Made by a program: the position numbers and the translations under genes
Source: Bolinopsis microptera
Taxonomy: Eukaryota; Ctenophora; Tentaculata; Lobata; Bolinopsidae
Length of the DNA stretch: 64,000 nucleotides
Assembly (NCBI RefSeq): GCF_026151205.1
Contig: NC_087074.1
Span: 866,001-930,000 of the forward strand
Direction of reading: 5' to 3'
The notes under the pieces: model-generated
Databases searched by the model: none
Seen by the model: the letters and a program-made list of their open reading frames with translations, nothing else
What the model was told of the DNA's origin: nothing
Shown here: piece by piece, positions 1 through 9,521 of the stretch
Position numbering within the stretch: position 1 is the first letter of the stretch
Layout: each line of letters opens with the position of its first letter

Positions 1-139
1 ACTGGACAAATAAAGACTTTGATATATGTAACCTTAAATTTTCGTAGGCTCCTGCAGGGATTCCACCTGACCTCCAAAATTTCATGACCAAATCGACTTA
101 CTCTGCCAGCGTATTCCTCTGTCAAGTTAAATGTGATGT

Positions 140-694
140 GTGAGTGAGTAAGTGTAGTGTAAAGATATCCTATTTTTGTATCCAATTTGAATTCTAATAA
201 AGACCCTAAGCATTATGATCAAATTTTTAGTACAATAGTTATATCAGGGTTGACATCTATGATTAATATTATAACCCAATATTCATTTCTTTTTCTCCCT
301 TAAATTTAAACCCCTCTTAGACATTTAGCCATGATTTAGTATCGAACACCCAAAATACTTACCGTCCTTAATAATCGTAAAGACCATTTGTTACAAAATA
401 GCTGCTAGAATAATGCATGCCAAATATTCCCTCTTACACCCACAAATTATAATGCCTTCCTATCAACGCCTCTAATTTGGTCACTAATCAACCAGACTAG
501 CGTTCTGGTGTGTACAAAAGCTACCAGCCAGTACATTCCTTGCCCCGCTAGTTGATTGTCAAAAAATCATACAGCTCAGAACAAACGGCCATTTACCACT
601 AAGAGCATTATATGTTTTCATTTGTTTAAATTTTATGCTGTAAAATGTGCTAAAACTTTGATTATTTGTTTAATTGATTATTTGTTTAATTGAG
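140..694 (+). repeat. intron-like insertion 1 in PLE RT
   Basis: This is about 555 bp of non-coding AT-rich sequence immediately before RT motif ALYPSM. It begins with a good donor-like GTGAGTGAGTAAG and ends TTTAATTGAG. The last 33 bp hold a 16-bp tandem duplication (GATTATTTGTTTAATT twice). It aligns along its length with 1029-1634, most clearly at 490-560, a core bounded by ACTAGCG and CGCTAGT that could pair as a stem. Intron status is inferred from the donor and acceptor and from RT homology on both sides. It could instead be an inserted mobile element. Confidence 0.6.
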
Positions 695-1028
695 CTCTAT
701 ATCCTAGTATGAGGCAGGATATCGTCCGACAGTCGGTTAATGCAGCACTAGAAGAAGATACAACGCTCGCCCAAACATCAAATCAGGCATGATGACAAGT
801 ATCAACTTTTGTCTACAGAACTCGACACTAGAGTACAGAGGAGAGTTTTTCAGAGCCATCAAAGGTGTTCCAACAGGCGGTTCGATCTCAAGACCCTTAG
901 CAGATACATTTCTGAAATTTTTGAAGATTTTCTTAAAAGAGAACATCGATTATCTTGAAATTGAAAATCGATTATCTTGAAATTGAAAATTAGCTGGGTG
1001 TGCATTTTCCTTTGTCTTACTAACGTGT

Positions 1029-1634
1029 GTGAGCGCAGTGTAGTGAGAAAGTGTTTTTAACAGATTTATTATTAGACTTAGGATTATGATTTTTAATATA
1101 TTACATTGATATAAGATTTATTTTTGATAGGTACTTAATAAAGTTGATGAATTTCCCTCCCTATTAAAATTTTAAACCCATTTAGTGAAAATTGATAAAC
1201 GAAGATCTAGATATTGATACATATTATAACCAACATTGCTTATATTCTGCCTTGTAAACAAAGAGCAAATCTTCTTAATGCCTTCTTCCTGTCCTAAAAC
1301 TAAAACTTCGTCCTATTAAAGTAAAGGCCAGTTGTTACCACAAGCTATTATACCGTCCCTCTCAAAAACATGCCTCAGCCTCCATCAAAAACAATTTTAG
1401 TTTTCAGTCCTTCTAGTTTCCAAAAATCTACCGAGCTAGTGTTCTGGTGTGCACAAAAGCCCCTAAGCCCGTGCATTCCTTGCCCCCGCTAGCTGCCAGT
1501 CCTTGACAAACTTCCAATAGCAAAGATCAACTAGTCATTTACAAATTGAGCACTATACAATTTTAATTGTTTTAAATATTTGACTTTGTAAAATGAGCTA
1601 AAACATTGATTTATTAGTTTCATTGATTTATTAG
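1029..1634 (+). repeat. intron-like insertion 2 in PLE RT, homologous to insertion 1
   Basis: This second non-coding block splits the same RT between motif VPTGGS and YIDD. It starts GTGAGCGCAGTGTAGTG, matching the start of insertion 1, and ends at a TTATTAG acceptor-like site inside a 17-bp tandem duplication (GATTTATTAGTTTCATT twice, 1608-1641). The stretch 1431-1502 is the counterpart of 490-560. A separate tandem duplication of 22 bp (about 956-999) lies just upstream and puts a stop in frame. The exact left boundary is therefore uncertain by up to about 70 bp. Confidence 0.55.
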
Positions 1635-3032
1635 TTTCATTGACAACTGGGACTTACTTGTTAAACTCTGGAAACGTTACATCGACGATATTTTTGGTAT
1701 ATGGTCAGGGACAGAAGAAGAGTTCTACGATTTTGTCAAACTACTCAATAGTAAAGCTGCAGCATACGGGATAGAATTCACTGAGGAAATAGGCAGGGAA
1801 CTCAGCTTCCTGGATGTTCTAGTTAAAATAAGGCAGTCAGAGAATGGGACTTTCGGTATAGCGACATCATTATACCAGAAACCAACAGATAACAGATCAT
1901 TTTTACAAAGGAATAGCTACCACCCTCCTCATGTATTCAAAAGCGTCCCGTATTCACAACTACTACGAGCAAGAACCATATGCTCAGACGAGAAAGCATT
2001 TGATAAAGCAGCTAAAGACATAATTTCGGACCTGAAGAAAAGTGGCTATGATGAGCAGGAACTTAAGGTTATCCTAGAAAAGGTGAATTTGGTAGATAGG
2101 AATGAACGTCTGAAACCTAAGAAAACGGTTGTAGAGAAAAAGGAGGAAACCTCTACTAATCTGATACTATCTGCCCAATACTGCAAAGAACTAAAAGACC
2201 TCAGAATGTTCCTAGAATCTAAGAAACAGACTATCGAACACATAATTGGTGAGAACGTATCCATCACTATCGCAAATAGAAGAGGCAGTAACATAAGTGA
2301 CCAACTCTTCAAACGAAGAAAATTCGCCACTACACCAGCAGAATACGTGGAACAGTCTAGAAGAGACAACAACACCTCATCACAAGCATGTAAAAGACCA
2401 AGATGCCTGACTTGCAAACTCACGGAAAACAACGCTGATGGGAAATTTATTGTTAACAATCAGATATGTGAACTAGATATGAGTTTAAATTGTAGTGATG
2501 AGAATGTTATATACGTAGCTCAATGTAAGTTATGTTCGAGTGGCTTCTATTTTGGCCAGACATGGCTACCCCTCAATATACGCATGAATAACCACAGAGC
2601 AGCTTTCAAACCAGAACATTATAATAAGTCATCATTAGCTCTGCACGATGTGCATTATGATATGTTAGATGATAAACTTTCTAGTTTTAACTTTGGGATT
2701 ATCCGCAAATGCAATAGAGATGACCTGAACAGGTATGAGGATATGTTTATCGAGAGATTTAAAGCCAGGATAATTGGTTTAAATAGGAGCAAGGTCAGTG
2801 GCAATTAATGTTATCTTTGGTTCAGGTCACACCTCACGTTCTTTCACTAGGTGTACGGCTATATTTTCCGCTTCCTAGTTCTCACTTTTGTACTCTGAGT
2901 TTACACTTTGGTTTTTTTTCTACCCCATGAGTTTGTAACTTTACTATGGATTTTCAGATTAATTAACCGTATGTTTACTAATATGATAATATGACATATT
3001 CTTCTGATATCAGTTTATTAAATTTTTGACTT

Positions 3033-3090
3033 CTGCTAGGTGACACTCCTGTGGATGGCCCTCAAAGGCCGAAACTAGTTGAGTCTTCAG
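3033..3090 (+). ncRNA. degenerate hammerhead-ribozyme-like motif in PLE 3' region
   Basis: Downstream of the PLE stop, the sequence GGATGGCCCTCAAAGGCCGA, followed by AAC, has a GGCC/GGCC stem II with a 6-nt loop and the 3' core CGAAAC. This resembles hammerhead ribozymes known to accompany PLEs. The 5' core CUGAUGA is imperfect (TGTGGATG), and the candidate cleavage triplet is GUG, which canonical hammerheads do not cut. It is probably an inactive relic. Confidence 0.3.
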
Positions 3091-3593
3091 CAGATCACCC
3101 TGGAATACGTCGTATCATTTGTTTGATGACACTTAACTAGAATTAGAATTATAATCAAATTTACACAGCAATACAATAAGAATAAAAAATAATTTAAGAA
3201 GCTTCAATCTGCTGTGCAGGACATTCAAGTCAGTCAAAAACTGTTAGCAGAACACCCTTCTAGGGACATAAGGATATAGCATGTAAATTGTAAAACAAAA
3301 TAAGTAATAAATTAATGAGTGGTAAAATAAGATATGATTTAACAGTGAACTGTGGGCATGAAGGTAACAATTAATGTTGAAAATTACATAGATGCCCACT
3401 TTGGAATTTCGTAAGTAATATTATTTACAGTTATACACAGAGAAGTATAGAACAACATTAGAATGGCCATGATAACAAATGGGAACGAATAAAGGAGATG
3501 TTTAAAGTTCTATACTTCTGAAAATAGGTCATATAACGCAGGGGGCCTTTCCACCCGACAAAAACTCCAGCACCTTAAAAATTGTTTCAGTTG
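3091..3593. other. AT-rich spacer between PLE and LINE
   Basis: I see no gene or clear repeat. It presumably holds the PLE tail and the 3' untranslated end of the minus-strand LINE. Confidence 0.5.
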
Positions 3594-5750
3594 TCACATA
3601 GCTAGAGTGTAGAAATAGTCGAAACTATTGTTTATTTCATAGGATGAGACTCCTTGAATTACATCTGACATAAATTTAGATTTCATACATTGTGAGAAAT
3701 TTACACTACATTCTATAGTCCTTATGTTCTCTGGAATTGTATTCCAACATTTTGCACCTAAATATGTAAAGGTTTTGTGTGTTCTGGATTTGTGAATATA
3801 AAGGTTGCACCTCTCAGCATCACGTGATCCTCCGGATACATAAGAAAATTTACCGGTGAATGATGATGGTGCAGCCTCATTAAGAATTTTATACATATAC
3901 GTTGATAGATGGAGTTGTCGTCTTAAGGGGGCCGGGGGGGGGTCTTCATCAAAATTCTCTCGAAATTGACTTTATAGTTGTTTCTGATAGAGGGGAGTGA
4001 TATCTATCAGCTGCTTTTGGTCCCATGGAAAAATATTGTTCCTAGCCAAAATTATCGCCAGTTAAAGGTCAGCGCTTATGTGTAATTGTATTGCGCGAGC
4101 AATTTTCAATCGCGCGCCCTGAAAATCGAGTCTAAAAATCTATCTTCTCCTACATTTTTTGAGCAATCACCCTGAAACTTTCAGGATATGTTCTAGGGAT
4201 CATTTAGAAGATATCTGTCGAGCCGAATTTTGAGATAGGCCTTAGAAAAATTTGTATTCAATTTTGAAAATCTTGGACCTCATTTTTTGACGATTTTTCC
4301 AGGTCCAAGATTTTCAAAATTGAATAAAAAATCTTCTAAGGCCTATCTTAAAATTCGGCTCGACAGATATCTTCTAAATGATCCCTAGAACATATCCTGA
4401 ATGTTTCAGGGTGATTGCTCAAAAAAATGTAGGAGAAGATAGATTTTTAGACTCGATTTTCAGGACGCGCGATTGAAAATCGCTCGCGCAATACAATTAC
4501 ACATAAGCGCTGACCTTTGACTGGCGATAATTTTGGCTAGGAACAGTATTTTTCCATGGGACCAAAAGCAGCTGATAGATATCACTCCCCTCTATCAGAA
4601 ACAACTATAAAATCAATTTCGAGAGAATTTTGATGAAGACCCCCCCCCGGCCCCCTTAAGTGTAAGGGTAACCACTTCATATTTCGATATACATAATTTA
4701 CTGATGGTTCCTGCCAATGAACATCCAGTGCAATTTTTGCTACTTTCTTGTATAATATATCGAGAGAATTAAGTCTGGTTTTGGCAGCCCTAGACCATAT
4801 TATATCCAGGTAGTCAAATTGGGGGAGCATAAGAGCATTTACAAACATTTTTCTATATTTCAGTGGAAGAAGATTTTTCGACCTGTATAATGCCCCTATT
4901 CTTTTAGCAATTTTTGATTTCACATAATCAATATGGTCTTGAAAGTTCAATAAATTGTCTATCATGAGACCTAAATATTTTTGAGATTTAGTTTCTTCTA
5001 TAAAAAGGCATTCTTTTTCCAAATCCAGAGGGATTGACAACGTGTCCAGATTAGGATATCTATCAAATACAATGAATGAAGATTTTGCAGCATTTAGTCT
5101 CAGCTTGTTGATTCTAAGCCATTCATACACAATTTTCATATCCTTGATTACATTTTAATATATGCTTCGGGAAATGTTATCAAAATATAGTGCACTGTCA
5201 TCTGCAAATAAGTAAACAGTAGATTGTGTGCAATTTCTACTGAGATCATTTATGAATAAACTAAATAGAATTGGTCCTAATATGCTACCCTGTGGCACAC
5301 CTGTTTTAACAGGGAGTGATGTGCTTACATTACCACGTATTTTGGTGTGCTGCTTTCTGTCCCCAAGGTAGCTTTGGAACCACTTTATGACAAAGCCATC
5401 AACTCCATAATACTTAAGTTTTTTCAATAAAATATTATGGCTTACTGTGTCAAAGGCCTTTTTAATATCTAAGAATACAATTGCAGGTTTCTTCTGTGAT
5501 TCCTTAGACGTAAATATTTTATCAAATAGATTAAGCATTAGAAAAGTGGTGGAATGATCTTTTCTAAATCCATACTGATTGTTGGTAAGCAGTTTATTTG
5601 TTTCGACATACTCTGTGAGCTGTTGGTTAACAAAATATTCTATGCATTTTCCAAGTAGGGGGAGTATGGATATTGGCCGGTAGTTATTTGGATCATTAGG
5701 GTCACCAGTTTTAAGAATTGATGGTTGATAACTCTTAGCGTCAGGGCCTC
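3594..5750 (-). pseudogene. CR1/Jockey-superfamily LINE, 5'-truncated, broken by a palindrome
   Basis: Reading on the minus strand from about 5745, the conserved non-LTR RT entry NNYRPISILP is followed by NQYGFRKDHST, IVFLDIKKAFDTVSHN, GVPQGSILGP and the catalytic FADDSALY. The frame has one in-frame stop (5155-5157) and then continues in phase (KYLGLMID region). It is cut at 4659 by a TTAA-flanked palindrome. Downstream of that (3922 to 3594) the ORF C-terminus continues in the original frame, ending with the typical LINE tail (ERCNLYIHKSRTHKTFTYLG, then AKCWNTIP). The N-terminal endonuclease is missing, as expected of 5'-truncated insertions. Confidence 0.92.
3927..4655. mobile_element. 729-bp palindromic (fold-back) element with TTAA target duplication
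   Basis: Two near-identical inverted arms of about 355 bp meet around 4291 with a spacer of about 20 bp. The termini are G/C runs (GGGGGCCGGGG at left, CCCCGGCCCCC at right). TTAA flanks both ends (3923-3926 and 4656-4659). Removing the palindrome with one TTAA restores the LINE reading frame across the junction, so this is a precise insertion. TTAA duplications are the signature of piggyBac-type transposases. The element has no coding capacity and must be non-autonomous. Confidence 0.85.
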
Positions 5751-5830
5751 GGTATTATTTTACATTTGTTTAGCTGACAAGGTTAATTTATAATAAATTA
5801 CTTAACATTTGCACTACAGTGAAGATTGCT

Positions 5831-8038
5831 ATGACCAAGAAGGAAACACAGTACGAGAAATACCTGCGGAATGGAAATGAGATATTTGAAACATACTGTT
5901 CAACTGGAGACAAACATCCCATCATGTTACCCAGAGCTCCTCAACAAAAGTATGTAGACCTTTACCCTGAAGATCAGCCCGGATGTAGTTTTGAAAATGA
6001 TAGAAACCAGCAACTCAACTACGAGGCTGAGGTTATTGTATACAGAGCTTTAGAGAAACTGAGTGAAGGAGATTTTATTGTTCTTCATAGTTTTGAATAT
6101 ACTCATTTCCAATATTATCTGGGAGATTTAACCCATGATAAACGAAACTGTAAAACGTGCAAAAAGACAGCAACTAACAGAGAAGGTGAGAGCGATTTTG
6201 TAGTGATAGCACCAAACTACTTTGTAATTATTGAAGTGAAGAATATGGGTCATATCGGAAATCAATCAGACCCTGGGTGTAACAAAGATCAACAGTCGCA
6301 AGCATTGGCCAAAACGTTCCAGAAATCACTGGACCAGAGGAACAAGATGGTACAATTTGTTAAAAGATTTTGTAAACGGTTAACAGTTCTCCAGTTTACC
6401 GTTTACCCCAACTTTGAAAAGGCATCCAAGAAAGAATTTCTGATAAGCAGGGATAAACTTTCGTCAATAATTTTCAAAGAAGATTTGGCAGATTTTAGTG
6501 ATTGGTGGAACAACAATGTAAGTGATCTAATCTTGGATGAGCCTTTGCATCCTGAGTTTCGCACCAAACATGAAGATGTCAGGAACTTATTATTAGCTAT
6601 ATGGTGTACAGATACGACCATTTGTGATAAGTCCAAGTGTAGTTTGGGAAAGTGTATAGTGAACATCAACGAACAACTGCGTTCAGGAAAATTTACCTTC
6701 AGAACCAATAACCCTGACGTCATTCCATCACCCGAGATCGTCAAGGACTTTTTAGGAATAGACAACTTGACTAAACAACAGTACGATTTAATACATTCAG
6801 ATGAGAAGTTATTGTGGATCAATGGACCCGCTGGAGCTGGCAAAACTGTTGTACTACTAGCTAAGATACTACAACTAGCATTGTCAAGTGAAAATAACAA
6901 AATCATGTTATTCTGTGAAACGTGTGACATTAATGGTACCATGACATCCCCAGAGCATCTACATAAGCCGCTACAAAAAGCAGGTGTTAAGCACGTTTCT
7001 ATTTGTCTTACAAAAGTGGATGGTAAACCTCCTGATGAACTCTGGCGTAAAATAAAAGGCTGTCTTAATGACAATCAAGTTGTCATAATAATGCTTCAGA
7101 GTTTAAATGGTACAACTGGGGATATCGAACATATCAATAACATATCGCTAATACACATTATACGTTTATTTCAAGGAAAAGGAATTCACATGTTTTTCGA
7201 CGATATTCAAGGAGTGTTCAGGTTGGATAAAGAAGAAGAAGACATGAATAAAGACTATGAGATAATTAAAGCATTATTTGAACAGTCATGTTCTTGTCAA
7301 GTTTGGATCTCATGTGACACGTTACAAAGCTATCTTTATATTGATGATGAGGAGGTAACTTTAAGACACGACTCTAAACTAGCAACACTTTTGAACGACA
7401 AATTATCATCTACACAGCTTGTAAGTCTATCAAAGAATTTGAGAAACACATCTGACTTGTCGAGAACATTGTCAGTCATTCGAGAATATATCATTGAGCC
7501 GGGAAACTTTGTATCAACATTTAAAAATGATTTCGCCATTTTACAAGCCCCTGGGCACTACATACATGGACCAAAAACTATCGTTCATGTTCTGCAAAAG
7601 TTTAATGAGGAACTTATATATTCTATTTTTGACAAAGAATTTAATGAATTATGTTTTGATGATATGATAGATAGTAATGATGTAGGTATTATTTACAATA
7701 TTTGGGATGACAATGAAAATTTAGAAAAAAATATTTTTGATGGAATATTATTTTCAAAGAATATTACACCAAGGAGGGTGATATCAACATTTTCACAAGA
7801 ATGGCCTGCAGTTATAGCACTGCAAACGTTATATGATTCTGGAAATGAGACACTGATTGAAGGGCCAGGGTCTGCAAAGGTTTCATTTGATTCAGAACTT
7901 TTATATATTGCCATGTCACGAGCACGAGTTAAGTGCACAGTAATAATGTTTCCTTTTGAAGGTAAATTTGAGGATTATCATTGCATGTGTAGTCTATTTG
8001 ATAAGCTCAAAGATTCTGTTGAAGTAAGATATCACTAA
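5831..8038 (+). CDS. NERD-domain nuclease / SF1 helicase-like protein
   Basis: A single-exon protein of 735 residues counted from the first ATG; a CTACAG acceptor-like site at 5818 suggests an upstream exon or 5' UTR intron. The N-terminal part (about 60-205) is a NERD nuclease-related domain with the expected acidic and lysine residues: E67 (NYEAEV), D122 (GESDFVVI) and E135/K137 (IIEVKN). The second half is a superfamily-1 P-loop helicase fold: Walker A GPAGAGKT at 332-339, Walker B-like FFDDIQG near 457, SLSKNLRNTSDLSR (motif IV-like), SQEWPAVIAL near 655 and YIAMSRARV near 690-700 (motif VI). The order matches NERD-UvrD/Rep proteins found widely in prokaryotes and also present in some invertebrates. 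Catalytic residues look intact, so it is probably active on nucleic acid. A defence or repair role is only inference. It is not inside a recognisable transposon. Confidence 0.85.
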   Translation: MTKKETQYEKYLRNGNEIFETYCSTGDKHPIMLPRAPQQKYVDLYPEDQPGCSFENDRNQQLNYEAEVIVYRALEKLSEGDFIVLHSFEYTHFQYYLGDLTHDKRNCKTCKKTATNREGESDFVVIAPNYFVIIEVKNMGHIGNQSDPGCNKDQQSQALAKTFQKSLDQRNKMVQFVKRFCKRLTVLQFTVYPNFEKASKKEFLISRDKLSSIIFKEDLADFSDWWNNNVSDLILDEPLHPEFRTKHEDVRNLLLAIWCTDTTICDKSKCSLGKCIVNINEQLRSGKFTFRTNNPDVIPSPEIVKDFLGIDNLTKQQYDLIHSDEKLLWINGPAGAGKTVVLLAKILQLALSSENNKIMLFCETCDINGTMTSPEHLHKPLQKAGVKHVSICLTKVDGKPPDELWRKIKGCLNDNQVVIIMLQSLNGTTGDIEHINNISLIHIIRLFQGKGIHMFFDDIQGVFRLDKEEEDMNKDYEIIKALFEQSCSCQVWISCDTLQSYLYIDDEEVTLRHDSKLATLLNDKLSSTQLVSLSKNLRNTSDLSRTLSVIREYIIEPGNFVSTFKNDFAILQAPGHYIHGPKTIVHVLQKFNEELIYSIFDKEFNELCFDDMIDSNDVGIIYNIWDDNENLEKNIFDGILFSKNITPRRVISTFSQEWPAVIALQTLYDSGNETLIEGPGSAKVSFDSELLYIAMSRARVKCTVIMFPFEGKFEDYHCMCSLFDKLKDSVEVRYH

Positions 8039-8635
8039 AACTTCAAACTTTAAAATGCAATTAATTAACTGAACCAGATTACTTTATTAATTAGGGATTT
8101 AAATATCTTGTGAATAAACATCGGTAAAATTTTAAAAGTATAAGGCCTGATGTTGTATTACTTTATCTCGCTTGTAGTTTATGATGTGATTGAGCCGGGA
8201 CACAGTTGCAGTGACCTTGTCAGTTTAACAGAATATTTATCATATATAATAATATGTAAAATTGCATTTTGCTAAGATTATGTTTGCGTTTCATTGCTCA
8301 ACAGCTGTTATGTTGGATCAAATTTAAGATTAAAATTGCATTATAACTGTTTTATTAAGTTATTAGGTGTAACAACTGCTTTATAATTATCACTTTACAA
8401 CATCTTAAATTAAATATCCGTCTGAATCCGGTTTCAGACCTGGTCCGGTTTAAAAGCTGCCGGAATTCAACCGGTCAACATCTAGACAGCTTGCAAAATT
8501 TCAGATTTCTAATTTGATATTAACATTGTTTTAAGGCTCCTAGTGCTGGTAGCATCATTTAACAATTCAGTTGAACTAAAGCATTCATTTATTTTACACA
8601 TCTTCCCAGGAGGTAAACAAGACAAGTCTCTTCAA
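8039..8635. other. intergenic region with 5' leader of the F-box gene
   Basis: AT-rich. A CTTCCCAG acceptor-like site ending at 8609, 27 bp before the F-box ATG, suggests a 5' UTR intron. I see no TATA box or repeat that I can defend. Confidence 0.4.
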
Positions 8636-9457
8636 ATGACATCCTTCATGGACCTACCCTATGAGGTTCAGTGTAAAATTTTTCAGTTAATTGAGCCGGA
8701 AGACTTTCCAATTGTGTGCTCTGTGAGTAAACACTGGAACTGTGCAATGAATGACAGTATAACATGGATTGGGCGACTGAAGGAGGTGAATATACACTCA
8801 GCACCTGATATCTTGCACTTTATATTGTTCGATAGAAAAGAAATGATAAGCTATTATCAATTACAATGTAAATCAAATCTTTTGAGGAATATCAACATGG
8901 ATGTCGGGAAAGCTGATCTAACTGGGGAAGAGAATTTTAACCCAAATCCTAAACATTGGGATTATTCTCGTGGAGATTGGAAAATTCAACGGCATGTTGG
9001 TTGTGATCCATTTCCAGCTGAGGCCAGATTTGCAAGATATAATTGTGTGACATCTTACTCAAGTTGCCTTCGCCAACAAAAGATTGATCTTTCCAAGTGG
9101 TACCCTAACATAGCAAAGCTTATCACAAACGGCTTTAAGGTAACACTTCATTGGACTGTTTGGATTGCTGCTAGGTATGACTGTCACTCTAAGTACCGTG
9201 CATTCATCCTCTATGGTGCTGGTGAGCGCGAAAGTGATGAAAATAACTGTGAAAACATTCCTCTTGGCAAGGAAAACATTCCAGCTGGTAAAAAATGGTT
9301 GAAACTTAGTAAAACTATTGACCTTAAAACATCAAAAGGAACAGTGTTTTGGTATTATGAGTCAGCCAAAGATGGTAAATTTTGGAATGGACATTATGGT
9401 GCAAAGATATTGAATCCAACAATAACTGTTAGAATAGTTCCTATTTCTGACAACTGA
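8636..9457 (+). CDS. F-box protein with FBA domain (FBXO2/FBXO6 type)
   Basis: 273 residues from ATG 8636. The frame is open further upstream but without an ATG, and an acceptor-like site precedes it, so the ATG at MTSFMDLP was chosen. Residues about 3-50 form an F-box (MDLPYEVQCKIFQLIEPED), which binds SKP1 in SCF ubiquitin ligases. Residues about 85-270 form an FBA domain: NLLRN at the start, DWKIQR, YNCVTSYSSCLRQQKIDL, WTVWIAARYDC, WLKLSKTIDL and FWNGHYGAKI at the end. In vertebrate FBXO2/6 this domain binds high-mannose glycans of misfolded ER proteins. The key Trp of the binding loop is kept here (FWNG versus YWKG in the vertebrate proteins), but the following Lys is Asn, so glycan binding is uncertain. 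A poly(A) signal AATAAA lies at 9516-9521. Confidence 0.92.
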   Translation: MTSFMDLPYEVQCKIFQLIEPEDFPIVCSVSKHWNCAMNDSITWIGRLKEVNIHSAPDILHFILFDRKEMISYYQLQCKSNLLRNINMDVGKADLTGEENFNPNPKHWDYSRGDWKIQRHVGCDPFPAEARFARYNCVTSYSSCLRQQKIDLSKWYPNIAKLITNGFKVTLHWTVWIAARYDCHSKYRAFILYGAGERESDENNCENIPLGKENIPAGKKWLKLSKTIDLKTSKGTVFWYYESAKDGKFWNGHYGAKILNPTITVRIVPISDN

Positions 9458-9515
9458 GACATTAGTTATACACATCCTTTTCGTTTTTCTTAATTTCAAA
9501 AATTATCTTTTGCAC

Positions 9516-9521
9516 AATAAA
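9516..9521 (+). promoter_or_regulatory. poly(A) signal of the F-box gene
   Basis: An AATAAA 59 bp after the stop codon, followed by T-rich sequence. Confidence 0.6.

Larger units (their letters stand above)
1..2808 (+). pseudogene. Penelope-like retroelement (PLE), RT + GIY-YIG, interrupted and frameshifted
   Basis: This is a decayed PLE polyprotein. RT motif-A surroundings (ALYPSM) read from about 695. The frame then shifts near 787-792. A second block (789-957) carries the RT motif IKGVPTGGSISR. The last block is continuously open from about 1645 to 2808. It opens with the catalytic YIDDIFGIW and continues through the RT thumb-like region, a Cys-rich linker (CKRPRCLTC) and a GIY-YIG endonuclease (VIYVAQC, then FYFGQTW and NIRMNNHR). 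RT plus C-terminal GIY-YIG is diagnostic of PLEs. Two non-coding insertions (about 140-694 and 1029-1634) split the RT and are homologous to each other. The upstream coding part lies outside the window or is unrecognisable; residues just before ALYPSM may read NVMS, which would lack the motif-A aspartate. The element is not autonomous as it stands. Confidence 0.88.

Noticed and set aside
6403-7074. 223-residue minus-strand frame inside the NERD-helicase gene
   Set aside because: Antisense shadow of a well-supported coding exon.
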